DNA from: an uncultured Prochlorococcus sp.
GTDB taxonomy: Bacteria > Cyanobacteriota > Cyanobacteriia > PCC-6307 > Cyanobiaceae
Length of the DNA stretch: 64,000 nt
Assembly: GCA_902536555.1 (NCBI GenBank)
Contig: CACAXR010000001.1
Coordinates: 62,001-126,000 of the forward strand
Direction: 5' to 3'
Shown here: piece after piece, positions 7,981-16,649 of the stretch
Numbering within the stretch: the first letter of the stretch is position 1
Layout: each line of letters opens with the position of its first letter
Translations under genes and position numbers: made by a program
The notes under the pieces: generated by a model
The model's input: the letters and a program-made list of their open reading frames with translations, nothing else
What the model was told of the DNA's origin: nothing
Database searches by the model: none

Positions 7981-9216
7981 TTAGCAATATAAATCGCCGT
8001 TTATAAATACTTTTCTCTTTAAATTGCTCGAAAAAACATCTGCCCATCTCTGTGCATCTAAAATCACAAAATCAGCAGGACAACCTTTTTTAATTAGACC
8101 ATCCCATTTTAAATTTAATAATCTGCTTGGAGCTAAAAAAATAGAAGATAGAGTCATTCTCTCCCAGGGATTTAGTTGAAGCATAGGTATCGAGCAAGAC
8201 AACATATAAAAAGGGTCAAAATTACCAAATGGATACCAAGGGTCTTGAACATTATCACTACCTAGAGATACATCCACGTGTGATTTTTGTAATTGCTTTA
8301 TTGGCGCAACTGGTCTTTTTAATGAAGTAGTTTTATTACTTCGATTGAGCAGCCAAAAATTTGTCAGGGGTAAAGCAATAACCTTAATATTTTTCTGCGC
8401 CATTTTTTCTCCTAAATTTAAAATCTCTCTATTACTTAGAGAAACAAGACTACTTAAATGACTACAAGTGATCGGAATACTATTAATTTTTAAATTTTCG
8501 ATTGTTTCTAATAAAACTTTTATTCCCGCTCCAGGTTCAATAATTGATTCATCTATATGCAAATCAATTTCTAATTTATATTTACTAGCAAGAAGAAGCA
8601 TCTTTGCTAGAAATTTGCTTGTATTTTTTTTATTGAAAGGAGGAACAATAACACCTCCTAAAATACCTCCATTAGAGGAAAATATTTTTGCCAAATCTTC
8701 TCCATCAGTTGTATCCCAGAATTCCAAAGGAGCTAGAGCAACGTATTGTAGAGTCAATCCAGATGAAAATTTTTTTTGTAATTTAAAAAGTTCAATCCAA
8801 ATGTCAATAGATTGACCTTTGTATGTGTCGATATGACTTCTAATAGCTCGATATCCATTTCTAATAGCAAGGTTTAATGATTTCTCAACTCTTTCAAGAA
8901 CCTTATCTGTAGTTCTAGTTTTATGTTCTTCAAGATTTACTGATAATGCTCCTCCATAGTTTGATTCCAGATTAGGAAAGTCTGCCCATGTAAAAGATTT
9001 ATCAAAATGCGAATGCGTTTCAACAAATCTTGGGAATAAAATATTTTTTGGTTTGATAATTTTATTTTTTAAAGGCTTTAACTCAGAAACAAATCCATCC
9101 TCCCAACTAATAGAAATTGAACATAAATCCTCTTGATCAATAATGAGGTTATCAATATCTTCTATTAAACAAAGGCTTCTGGGAATGAGAACCTCAGCTG
9201 TGCCGGAATTACTCAA
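7981..9216 (-). CDS. Cytosine deaminase-like amidohydrolase
   Basis: Metal-dependent amidohydrolase (TIM barrel) of the CodA type. 411 aa. Metal ligands are seen as HSHFDKSF (the HxH motif with the CodA-like HFDKS continuation), RSHIDTYKG, IDLHIDES, ITCSHLSS and the terminal Asp in SLGSDNVQDPWYPFG; a PADFVILDA segment closes the C-terminal beta-sandwich. This pattern is that of cytosine/isoguanine deaminases, but no substrate residue has been tested. The start is TTG (9216); no ATG precedes HSHFD. Probably co-transcribed with the flavin oxidase downstream. Confidence 0.82.
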   Translation of the reverse strand: MSNSGTAEVLIPRSLCLIEDIDNLIIDQEDLCSISISWEDGFVSELKPLKNKIIKPKNILFPRFVETHSHFDKSFTWADFPNLESNYGGALSVNLEEHKTRTTDKVLERVEKSLNLAIRNGYRAIRSHIDTYKGQSIDIWIELFKLQKKFSSGLTLQYVALAPLEFWDTTDGEDLAKIFSSNGGILGGVIVPPFNKKNTSKFLAKMLLLASKYKLEIDLHIDESIIEPGAGIKVLLETIENLKINSIPITCSHLSSLVSLSNREILNLGEKMAQKNIKVIALPLTNFWLLNRSNKTTSLKRPVAPIKQLQKSHVDVSLGSDNVQDPWYPFGNFDPFYMLSCSIPMLQLNPWERMTLSSIFLAPSRLLNLKWDGLIKKGCPADFVILDAQRWADVFSSNLKRKVFINGDLYC

Positions 9217-9333
9217 ATTCTTAAATTTTCTTCTATTTTAAATCATAAGAAAGCATTATTAAATTAGAAAATAATTCAAATTTCGCTAAAAGATAAAAAT
9301 AATTATGAAAAATTACCCATGAGTTGTTAAATT

Positions 9334-9339
9334 TATAAT
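9334..9339 (+). promoter_or_regulatory. TATAAT -10 box immediately before tRNA-His
   Basis: Perfect TATAAT ending five bases before G-1 of tRNA-His. With normal spacing, transcription would begin at 9345-9346, which is the mature 5' end of the tRNA, so little or no 5' leader would be made. No clear -35. Confidence 0.5.
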
Positions 9340-9344
9340 TGTGA

Positions 9345-9418
9345 GGCGGGCGTCGCCAAGTGGTTAAGGCAGCGGCTTGTGGCGCCGCTATTCGGGGGTT
9401 CGAATCCCCTCGCTCGCC
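9345..9418 (+). tRNA. tRNA-His (anticodon GTG)
   Basis: Acceptor GCGGGCG (9346-9352) pairs with CGCTCGC (9411-9417, one G-U). G at 9345 is the encoded G-1 that pairs with the discriminator C at 9418, the histidine identity pair. The anticodon stem AGCGGC/GCCGCT holds loop TTGTGGC with anticodon GTG. The T-arm GGGGG-TTCGAAT-CCCCT is complete. CCA is not encoded. Confidence 0.97.
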
Positions 9419-9490
9419 CTCAAAAAAATTGCAGCAAAATTATTTAACTTGTAATTTTGAAATAAAGAATTATAAAAAATCCCTAGCAAA

Positions 9491-10885
9491 GTGCTAACAA
9501 AAACAAAACCAGACGAAAAAAAAATTCAAAAGAATTCAACTACTAGAAGTTATTGGATAACCACATTTGGATGCCAAATGAACAAGGCTGATTCTGAGAG
9601 AATGGCTGGGACTTTAGAGAAAATGGGATACACCAGAGCAGATAATGAATTAAATGCCGATTTGGTCTTGTACAATACATGCACTATTAGAGATAACGCA
9701 GAGCAAAAAGTTTATAGCTTTCTAGGAAGACAAGCAAAAAGAAAGCACAAGACCCCCAGCTTAAAACTTGTTGTTGCGGGTTGTCTTGCTCAGCAAGAGG
9801 GAGAGTCCTTATTGAGAAGAGTCCCAGAACTTGATCTGGTTATGGGGCCTCAACACGTAAATAATCTTGAAAATCTGCTGGGGAAAGTTGATTTAGGAAA
9901 TCAAGTTGCTGCAACAGAAGAAACCTTCATTTCTGAAGATATAACAAGTGCTAGAAGAGAAAGCTCCATTTGCGGTTGGGTTAATATTATTTATGGATGT
10001 AATGAAAGATGTTCATATTGTGTAGTCCCCTCTGTAAGAGGAAAAGAGCAATCAAGATATCCAAATGCGATAAAAAGTGAGATCCAAAAATTGGCTGATG
10101 ATAATTTTAAAGAAATTACTCTTTTGGGTCAGAACATTGATGCTTATGGTAGAGACCTACCTGGAACCACAAAAGAGGGGAGAAAAGAGAATACACTAAC
10201 TGATCTTTTGTATTATATTCATGATGTTAAAGGAATTCGCAGAATAAGATTTGCTACTAGTCATCCAAGATATTTTTCAAAAAGGTTGATTCAAGCTTGT
10301 TATGAACTTGATAAAGTCTGTGAACATTTCCATATTCCTTTCCAAAGTGGAAATGATGAAATTTTAAAGCAAATGTCCAGAGGATACACTATCAAAAAGT
10401 ATAAAAATATTATCGATAATATTAGATCATTAATGCCAGATGCATCAATCACAGCTGACGCGATAGTTGCTTTCCCAGGAGAAACCGAACAACAATATCA
10501 AGATACATTAAAGTTAATATCAGAAATTGGCTTTGATCAGGTAAATACAGCAGCATACTCTCCAAGGCCAAACACGCCTGCAGCAGTCTGGGCGAATCAA
10601 CTTTCGGAAGGTGTGAAAAAAGCTAGATTGCAGGAAATTAATGATTTGGTTGAGAAAACTGCTAGGAATAGAAATCAAAGATATATCAATAACATCGAAA
10701 GCGTTTTAATTGAGGGTTTAAATCCAAAAAATTCTTCGCAAATTATGGGTAGAACTAGAACAAATAGATTAACTTTCGTAGAGATTCCCAAAAAGATTAA
10801 CTTTAATTTTTCATTGGGAGATGAGATTAATGTCAGAATTAATGAAGCAAGACCTTTTTCTCTAACAGGAGAACTTTATTTATAA
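9491..10885 (+). CDS. miaB: tRNA-2-methylthio-N6-isopentenyladenosine synthase
   Basis: Radical-SAM methylthiotransferase that converts i6A37 to ms2i6A37 in tRNAs reading UNN codons. 464 aa. The N-terminal UPF0004 domain carries Cys28 ([14 protein letters not shown]), Cys64 ([12 protein letters not shown]) and Cys98 (AGCLAQQEG), ligands of the auxiliary cluster; the radical-SAM CxxxCxxC is Cys170-Cys174-Cys177 ([17 protein letters not shown]). A TRAM domain forms the last about 70 residues. The start is GTG 9491. ddl follows after 12 nt. Full length for the family. Confidence 0.95.
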   Translation: MLTKTKPDEKKIQKNSTTRSYWITTFGCQMNKADSERMAGTLEKMGYTRADNELNADLVLYNTCTIRDNAEQKVYSFLGRQAKRKHKTPSLKLVVAGCLAQQEGESLLRRVPELDLVMGPQHVNNLENLLGKVDLGNQVAATEETFISEDITSARRESSICGWVNIIYGCNERCSYCVVPSVRGKEQSRYPNAIKSEIQKLADDNFKEITLLGQNIDAYGRDLPGTTKEGRKENTLTDLLYYIHDVKGIRRIRFATSHPRYFSKRLIQACYELDKVCEHFHIPFQSGNDEILKQMSRGYTIKKYKNIIDNIRSLMPDASITADAIVAFPGETEQQYQDTLKLISEIGFDQVNTAAYSPRPNTPAAVWANQLSEGVKKARLQEINDLVEKTARNRNQRYINNIESVLIEGLNPKNSSQIMGRTRTNRLTFVEIPKKINFNFSLGDEINVRINEARPFSLTGELYL

Positions 10886-10897
10886 TTTTTTCTAAAA

Positions 10898-11965
10898 ATG
10901 ATCGGGGGAAAGAAAATATGTATTGGGTTAATTTTTGGTGGGGAATCCAATGAACATGAAGTATCAATATCCTCTGCAAGAACAGTTTTTCAAGCCTTTA
11001 ATTCAGAAATAAACAAACAACGCTTTACTGTTAAAGCCTTTTACATTAGTAAATTTGGAGATTGGATTGATAGTGATCTTTCAGAAAAAATGTTATTTGA
11101 TGAAATTGAAAATAATACAACAAAAAAACAGGGGATTTTTAATCAAGAAAGAATTAACTTCCTAGACGGAATTGAATTTCAAAATGTTGATGTTTGGTTT
11201 CCACTACTACATGGTTTTAATGGTGAAGACGGATCAATTCATGGCCTACTTAGATTTACAAAGAAACCTTTAGTCGGATGTGGAATTATAGGCTCTTCTA
11301 TTGGAATGGATAAAATATTGATGAAAACAATTTTCTCAAATCTTAAACTTCCACAAGTTAATTATTTATTTTTTCAAAATGAAGATCTCAACGATGAGGA
11401 AGTAAAAAATAAGTTAATTAATGAAATTTTAGAAAAATTAAATTTTCCTGTATTTGTTAAACCATCGAACTCTGGATCATCTCTTGGCATCTCCAAAGTG
11501 ATAAATGAATCAGAAATATTACAAGCATTAGAAAAGGCTCGTGAAATAGATCCAAGAATCTTAGTTGAAGAAGGCTTAGAGGTTAGGGAAATTGAATGCG
11601 GAATAATTGGGAAATCAAAACTCTTAGCCTCTGAGATAGGCGAAGTAAAGTACGAAAGTGATTGGTATGATTACGATTCAAAATATTACTCAAATAATAA
11701 AATAACTATCCCAGCTGAAATAGATTCTAAAATTACAAAAGAAATTAAAGAAATTGCTATTCAAAGTTGTAGAGCACTAAATATTTTCGGTTTTGCAAGA
11801 GTAGATTTCTTTTTAGAAAAATCTTCAAATAAAATTTTGTTAAATGAAATAAATACAATCCCTGGTTTTACAAAAAACAGTATGTTTCCAATGCTTTGGA
11901 AGGCTTCAGGTTTAAATATTGATCAACTTGTGGCTAAACTAGTAGATATATCTTTAGATTTATAA
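10898..11965 (+). CDS. ddl: D-alanine--D-alanine ligase
   Basis: ATP-grasp ligase making the D-Ala-D-Ala dipeptide for peptidoglycan. 355 aa. Seen: IGLIFGGESNEHEVSISSAR at the N-terminus, LLHGFNGEDGSIHGLLR, the ATP-grasp phosphate loop FVKPSNSGSSLGISK, ILVEEGLEVREIECGI and the Mg-binding end LLNEINTIPGFTKNSMFP. The N-terminal form is the usual long DdlA type. It begins a run ddl - small membrane protein - ftsQ - ftsZ, so wall precursor supply and division are co-located. Confidence 0.95.
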   Translation: MIGGKKICIGLIFGGESNEHEVSISSARTVFQAFNSEINKQRFTVKAFYISKFGDWIDSDLSEKMLFDEIENNTTKKQGIFNQERINFLDGIEFQNVDVWFPLLHGFNGEDGSIHGLLRFTKKPLVGCGIIGSSIGMDKILMKTIFSNLKLPQVNYLFFQNEDLNDEEVKNKLINEILEKLNFPVFVKPSNSGSSLGISKVINESEILQALEKAREIDPRILVEEGLEVREIECGIIGKSKLLASEIGEVKYESDWYDYDSKYYSNNKITIPAEIDSKITKEIKEIAIQSCRALNIFGFARVDFFLEKSSNKILLNEINTIPGFTKNSMFPMLWKASGLNIDQLVAKLVDISLDL

Positions 11966-11975
11966 TTCAAATCAA

Positions 11976-12386
11976 ATGTTGCATGGACTTCTTTGGTTAC
12001 CATTGCTTTTTATTTTTATATTATTAACTGCTTTAGGATGGTTAGAAAGAAGAAGGCAAAATCTTTTTAGGAACTGGGCCAGTGGTTCTGAACTTTGTAA
12101 GTTAGATAGTTCAGGTGCAGCATCCTTAAAGGATGGGGAATTAAAGTGGAGTGCATTTGAAGCTGGTACATTTGAAGAAAAAGATAGTTTCACAATTAAG
12201 AAATTAGAGTTAGTTGAATTAATGGCCCTAACTTCTGGAGAAGCTCCCCTTACAAATGAATCTCAAGGAAAGTGCAGGTTGAGATTAGTAGGCGATGGGA
12301 AAGAGATGGATGTGCCATTTTCAGATGCAGACCAGGCTAGAGAATGGATGGAGCAATTAATGGAAAAAGCTAGATGTGATTTGTGA
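11976..12386 (+). CDS. Conserved small membrane-anchored protein of unknown function
   Basis: 136 aa: an N-terminal membrane span (HGLLWLPLLFIFILLTALGW) followed by a basic stretch (ERRRQNLFRNW) and a soluble, probably cytoplasmic beta-rich domain ending in DADQAREWMEQLMEKARCDL. I do not recognise a family. It lies between ddl (10 nt) and ftsQ (4-nt GTGA overlap), so translation is probably coupled and a wall or division role is plausible, but this is inference from position only. Confidence 0.8.
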   Translation: MLHGLLWLPLLFIFILLTALGWLERRRQNLFRNWASGSELCKLDSSGAASLKDGELKWSAFEAGTFEEKDSFTIKKLELVELMALTSGEAPLTNESQGKCRLRLVGDGKEMDVPFSDADQAREWMEQLMEKARCDL

Positions 12387-13108
12387 AATACAAGAAAACA
12401 ATTAACAATAGAAGCTTTTTATTACTACTTTTATTTTTATTTGGAACAAGCTTAATAAGCATAAAAACACTAAAAAAAGTAAATATTCAGGACATTAGAA
12501 TTTCTGGAAGTGAATTATTCTCACAGAATGATATTGTAAAAAATTCATCTTTAAAATTTCCAATAAAATTAGTTCTAATTAATACGTATTTTTTAGAAAA
12601 AGAGTTAAAACAAAATTTGTCACTTAAGAACATTTCTGTAAACAGAGAATTATTTCCTTTTGGTTTGAAAGTCAAAGTTAATACAAGAACACCAATAGCT
12701 TACGGCGAAAGATTATTTAATAAAGAAAAAATATTTGGCTTTATTGATAAAGATGGGAGTTTCATCGAAAAAGATAATGTTGAAGAAAAAAAAATTAAAG
12801 GATTAACGATAAAAGTTTTTGGATGGAAAGAAAAATTCAAAAAGGTATTATCTGAAATTTTCATAGCCCAAGAGAATTATGATTTCGATATAGTCAAAAT
12901 TTATTTTTCACCAAATGGATTTCTAACTATTAAGGAAAAAGATTTACAAACTATATTACTAGGATTAAATCCAAATCTAATCAACTATCAATTACTAATA
13001 ATCAATAACTTAAAAAATGAATTTAAGAGAAATAACTTTTCTGAAAAAATTGATAATATTGATCTTACTGATCCAAAGAAACCAAAAATAAAAGTGTTCA
13101 AACCCTAA
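12383..13108 (+). CDS. ftsQ: Cell division protein FtsQ/DivIB
   Basis: Bitopic divisome protein linking early and late division proteins. 241 aa: short basic cytoplasmic N-terminus, one membrane span (SFLLLLLFLFGTSLISI), then a POTRA-like segment (IQDIRISGSELFSQNDIVKN) and the FtsQ domain (ISVNRELFPFGLKVKVNTRTPIAY). It is short and divergent, as cyanobacterial FtsQ proteins are; position before ftsZ supports the call. Starts at GTG 12383, overlapping the previous gene by 4 nt. A hairpin overlapping its stop may terminate transcription before ftsZ. Confidence 0.85.
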   Translation: MKYKKTINNRSFLLLLLFLFGTSLISIKTLKKVNIQDIRISGSELFSQNDIVKNSSLKFPIKLVLINTYFLEKELKQNLSLKNISVNRELFPFGLKVKVNTRTPIAYGERLFNKEKIFGFIDKDGSFIEKDNVEEKKIKGLTIKVFGWKEKFKKVLSEIFIAQENYDFDIVKIYFSPNGFLTIKEKDLQTILLGLNPNLINYQLLIINNLKNEFKRNNFSEKIDNIDLTDPKKPKIKVFKP

Positions 13109-13140
13109 TATTTAAAAAAGGGTTTTGAATAATTTTTTTT
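13097..13140 (+). terminator. Probable rho-independent terminator after ftsQ
   Basis: TTCAAACCC (13097-13105) pairs with GGGTTTTGAA (13120-13129) apart from one extra T, and is followed at 13133-13140 by eight T residues. The stem includes the ftsQ stop codon. The loop is 14 nt, so the structure is moderate. It suggests ftsZ has its own promoter in the 150 bases that follow. Confidence 0.5.
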
Positions 13141-13287
13141 AATTATTGTAGTGTTGATATGGGTTTTGCATTCAAAACAAAATATTTAATAAATAAATAT
13201 TTTTAGGATTTTCCTCAACAAATTCCTACAGATGAGCTGAGTAAGTTCATAATGCACCCAATACTAGTATTAGATTCCTATTAAGAG

Positions 13288-14403
13288 ATGAGCTTCGGTA
13301 ACAATCCAAACTTTGATCAATCGAGAGAAATCCTTCCAAGCCAAAACGCTAAAATAGAAGTTATTGGTGTAGGTGGCGGTGGCAGTAATGCAGTCAATAG
13401 AATGATAAACAGTGATTTAGAAGGCGTTTCATTTAGAGTCCTCAATACCGATGCACAAGCCCTACTACAATCTTCTGCAGAGAGTAGGGTTCAACTTGGA
13501 CAAAACCTCACTAGAGGTTTAGGTGCTGGCGGGAATCCAAGTATTGGGCAAAAAGCAGCCGAAGAAACCAAAGAAGAGCTTCAACAAGCTTTAGAAGGAT
13601 CTGATCTGGTTTTTATTGCAGCTGGAATGGGTGGAGGAACTGGTACAGGAGCAGCTCCCGTAGTTGCAGAAGTAGCCAAACAAAGTGGGGCTTTAACAGT
13701 AGGTATAGTAACTAAGCCATTTTCTTTTGAAGGAAAAAGAAGAATGCGTCAAGCAGAGGAGGGGATTGCAAGACTAGCTGAAAACGTTGATACTCTTATA
13801 GTTATTCCAAATGACCGATTAAAAGACGTTATAGCAGGAGCTCCCCTTCAAGAAGCATTTAGGAATGCTGATGATGTTCTAAGGATGGGAGTCAAAGGCA
13901 TAAGTGACATAATTACTTGCCCAGGACTAGTTAATGTTGATTTTGCAGACGTAAGATCAGTTATGACGGAAGCTGGCACTGCTCTTCTAGGAATAGGTAT
14001 AGGTTCAGGAAGATCTAGAGCTATAGAGGCAGCACAGGCAGCAATGAATAGTCCTTTATTAGAAGCAGCTAGAATTGATGGAGCTAAAGGCTGCGTTATA
14101 AATATTACAGGTGGCAAAGACATGACTTTAGAAGACATGACCTCCGCATCTGAAATTATTTATGATGTTGTTGATCAAGAAGCAAATATTATTGTTGGTG
14201 CAGTGGTAGATGAGGCGATGGAAGGGGAGATACAAGTTACAGTAATTGCTACAGGCTTTGAAATGACCCAACCATTAAACCAGCAAAGAATAAAAAACAG
14301 ATTATCTAATCAACCCTTATATAATTTTTCAGACAATAAAGAATCAGGAGCAAGTATTCCTGAGTTTTTGAGATTAAGGCAAAATAAGAAAGATATAGGT
14401 TAG
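13288..14403 (+). CDS. ftsZ: Cell division GTPase FtsZ
   Basis: Tubulin-like GTPase that forms the Z ring. 371 aa. Nucleotide-binding signature GGGTGTG is at residues 115-121 ([18 protein letters not shown]); [16 protein letters not shown] is near residue 25; the T7 loop is [11 protein letters not shown]. The C-terminal peptide [10 protein letters not shown] is the conserved tail that binds membrane anchors (SepF/ZipN-type in cyanobacteria). ATG 13288 has a weak AAGAG ribosome site. The upstream 150 bases probably hold its promoter and include a 12-bp palindrome at 13260-13271. Confidence 0.98.
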   Translation: MSFGNNPNFDQSREILPSQNAKIEVIGVGGGGSNAVNRMINSDLEGVSFRVLNTDAQALLQSSAESRVQLGQNLTRGLGAGGNPSIGQKAAEETKEELQQALEGSDLVFIAAGMGGGTGTGAAPVVAEVAKQSGALTVGIVTKPFSFEGKRRMRQAEEGIARLAENVDTLIVIPNDRLKDVIAGAPLQEAFRNADDVLRMGVKGISDIITCPGLVNVDFADVRSVMTEAGTALLGIGIGSGRSRAIEAAQAAMNSPLLEAARIDGAKGCVINITGGKDMTLEDMTSASEIIYDVVDQEANIIVGAVVDEAMEGEIQVTVIATGFEMTQPLNQQRIKNRLSNQPLYNFSDNKESGASIPEFLRLRQNKKDIG

Positions 14404-14421
14404 AAGGTAAAATAAATAGAG

Positions 14422-14517
14422 TGACTCGGTTATCTCGCCTGCCTCAAGCATCCCTTGTGGCTGCTACCTTCCGGTCCTGACCAGGTTTAGGCGTTAAAAC
14501 CGCGAAAGGCCGAGTCA
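14422..14517 (-). ncRNA. ffs: Signal recognition particle RNA (4.5S-like)
   Basis: Read on the minus strand, the central bulge and tetraloop region GTCAGGACCGGAAGGTAGCAGCC matches the universally conserved SRP domain IV (Ffh-binding), and the ends TGACTCGG/CCGAGTCA close an about 96-nt hairpin. Short bacterial form without an Alu domain. It binds Ffh to target membrane proteins. It lies antisense in the gap between ftsZ and panB. Confidence 0.93.
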
Positions 14518-14563
14518 AAAACATCCTAGCAATTCTTGATTCAAAAAGATACATAAATTTATT

Positions 14564-15337
14564 ATGTTGCCTTCAGACCTAGTTAATTATAAAAAAAAAT
14601 CTCGCAAAATCATTGCACTAACTGCTTGGGACTCCATATCAGGATCTATTGCTGAACAAGCAAATGTTGATCTCGTACTAGTAGGAGATTCATTAGCAAT
14701 GGTCTGCCTAGGATACAAATCGACATTGCCATTAACTTTAGAAAACATAATTTATCATACCAATGCTGTTTCAAGAGGATTTAAGAAGAAAATTGAGGAA
14801 CAACCTTTAGTCGTTTCAGATATGCCTTTCCTGACTTACCAATGCGGAGAGGATAAAGCTGTTGAGTATGCAGGGAAAATCATTCAGAGCACTTACGCAA
14901 AAGCTGTAAAAGTAGAAGGAGCTGAACCAGAAATACAAAAAGTTATTTCTAGATTAATAAGAATGGGAATCCCTGTTATGGGTCATATAGGTCTTACCCC
15001 ACAAAGCTATCTAAATATTGGATTAAAAAAACAAGGAGAAAGCTTAGCAAGCCAAGAAAAAATCAAGAAAGAGGCTTCAATTCTTGAAGAATTAGGGTGT
15101 TTTTCAATAGTTCTTGAACATATTCCTGATTTGCTAGCTAAAGAAATAAAAACTTCTTTAACAATTCCCATAATAGGTATCGGTGCAGGTAATTATTGCG
15201 ATGGGCAAGTAAGAGTTACTGCAGATTTGTTAGGCCTTAATGATGATCAACCACCATTTTGCCAACCGATTATTCAAGGAAAGAAATTATTTAAGGATAA
15301 ATTAAAAGAATGGGTAGACTCTGAAAAGCTTAAATAA
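14564..15337 (+). CDS. panB: 3-methyl-2-oxobutanoate hydroxymethyltransferase
   Basis: Pantothenate pathway: transfers a hydroxymethyl group from methylene-tetrahydrofolate to 2-oxoisovalerate. 257 aa, TIM barrel. Seen: ALTAWDSISGSIAEQANVD, LVLVGDSLAMVCLGY (Mg-binding Asp), VVSDMPFLTYQ, AVKVEGA, VMGHIGLTPQS, LEHIPDLLAKEI and GIGAGNYCDGQV, which follow the family order. Its 3' end overlaps the convergent hemW by 8 nt. Confidence 0.95.
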   Translation: MLPSDLVNYKKKSRKIIALTAWDSISGSIAEQANVDLVLVGDSLAMVCLGYKSTLPLTLENIIYHTNAVSRGFKKKIEEQPLVVSDMPFLTYQCGEDKAVEYAGKIIQSTYAKAVKVEGAEPEIQKVISRLIRMGIPVMGHIGLTPQSYLNIGLKKQGESLASQEKIKKEASILEELGCFSIVLEHIPDLLAKEIKTSLTIPIIGIGAGNYCDGQVRVTADLLGLNDDQPPFCQPIIQGKKLFKDKLKEWVDSEKLK

Positions 15338-16553
15338 TCTCATCACACCACTTAAACATAGAAACAAGAACTTGATTGCTTAGTTCCATTCCTTTAGGGT
15401 CACTTAAAAAGAATCTATTCCCCCTTCTTACTAGTAGTCCACTATCAAGAAATTTTTCCCATTCTTCAAGTAATTTACTAAAATTACTTTTAAATTTTTT
15501 GTTTTCCCAGTTTTGTTCTTTAAACAATTCTTTGATATCTACACCCTCTTTGAGTCTTAATCCCAACATTATTTTTTCATCAAGTTCTTTATAGACAAAC
15601 TCATTATTAGTTAGTGATGAATCTAAATTACGTTCATATTGTTTAACTACCCATTCTTTATATTCATTGCTAAATCTTGGTCTAGTTAACTTTTCCCCCC
15701 AAGGTGAACTAGTAGAACCTTGACCAAAACTCCACCAGCCTAAACCACTCCAATAAACCCTATTATGTCTCGATTGATGTCCTGGGAGGCAATAGTTTGA
15801 GATTTCATATCTTGAATAACCTGAGTTTTTTAAAATTAAATGAGTTGATTTACTATTTCTAAAAGCTTGTTCATCACTTGGGAGTTTTAATTTTCCTAAA
15901 TTAACTAATTTTTTAAAAACAGTGCCATTTTCAATATTTAAATCGTAAATAGATAGGTGCGGTGGCGAAAATGTTATTGCTTTTTTTAAGTCATATTGCC
16001 ATTCTTTAAATCCACTAAGTGGCAAGTTTTGAATTAAATCTAGACTCCAGCTTTTTATTAACCCAGACTCATATTCTTTCTTCAACCATAAACAAGATTT
16101 TTCTGCATCTTCTTTCAAATGACGCCTTCCCGACTTTTGAAGTATCTGATTATTAAAACTTTGTACTCCGAGACTAAATCTATTTATCCCAGCATTTATG
16201 AATCCACGGAGATCATCTTGAGTAAAACTAGCTGGATCAACCTCCATAGTGATTTCAGCACCATAGTCAATTCCATAATTTTCTTTAAAAAGATCAATTA
16301 ATTCTTTGATTTGGGTAGGATCTAAAATTGATGGAGTACCACCTCCTATATAGATTGTCGATAGAAGTGATTTATGCTTAATTGACAATATTTCTTTATA
16401 TAAAAAATGCAAATACTCTTTAACAGTTTTGCTTCCATAACCTTGTAAAGTTTCAACTTTGTTTCCTAATGGAATGACTGCAAAATCACAATAAAAACAC
16501 CTTCTGTGGCAAAAAGGAATGTGCACATAAGCACTTCTTGGAAACTTATTCAT
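15330..16553 (-). CDS. hemW: HemW-like radical SAM protein (HemN family)
   Basis: 407 aa. The radical-SAM cluster motif is Cys15-x3-Cys19-x2-Cys22 (HIPFCHRRCFYCDF), followed by YIGGGTPSIL, the ITMEVDPASF segment and a HemN C-terminal domain (LDEKIMLGLRLKEGVDI). The single CxxxCxxC pattern and absence of the extra N-terminal part found in coproporphyrinogen dehydrogenase HemN suggest HemW, a haem chaperone, although this group is often labelled oxygen-independent coproporphyrinogen oxidase. Convergent with panB. Confidence 0.85.
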   Translation of the reverse strand: MNKFPRSAYVHIPFCHRRCFYCDFAVIPLGNKVETLQGYGSKTVKEYLHFLYKEILSIKHKSLLSTIYIGGGTPSILDPTQIKELIDLFKENYGIDYGAEITMEVDPASFTQDDLRGFINAGINRFSLGVQSFNNQILQKSGRRHLKEDAEKSCLWLKKEYESGLIKSWSLDLIQNLPLSGFKEWQYDLKKAITFSPPHLSIYDLNIENGTVFKKLVNLGKLKLPSDEQAFRNSKSTHLILKNSGYSRYEISNYCLPGHQSRHNRVYWSGLGWWSFGQGSTSSPWGEKLTRPRFSNEYKEWVVKQYERNLDSSLTNNEFVYKELDEKIMLGLRLKEGVDIKELFKEQNWENKKFKSNFSKLLEEWEKFLDSGLLVRRGNRFFLSDPKGMELSNQVLVSMFKWCDEII

Positions 16554-16649
16554 AATCTAAATTCATTTTTAAGCTCCAAAAAAGTATTTAGGATCGAAAA
16601 AAATTAAATCCTTATTTACTCAATTAATAAATCCTAGTAGATTATAGAT

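Noticed and set aside
8468-8815. 115-codon plus-strand ORF inside the amidohydrolase gene
   Set aside because: Antisense shadow with no domain or start signal.
9435-9459. 8-bp inverted repeat (CAAAATTA/TAATTTTG) after tRNA-His
   Set aside because: All but two pairs A-T, no U-tract; expected by chance several times in a 64-kb A+T-rich window.
13260-13271. 12-bp palindrome AATACTAGTATT before ftsZ
   Set aside because: Palindromes this short are common by chance here; mentioned under ftsZ but not claimed as an operator.
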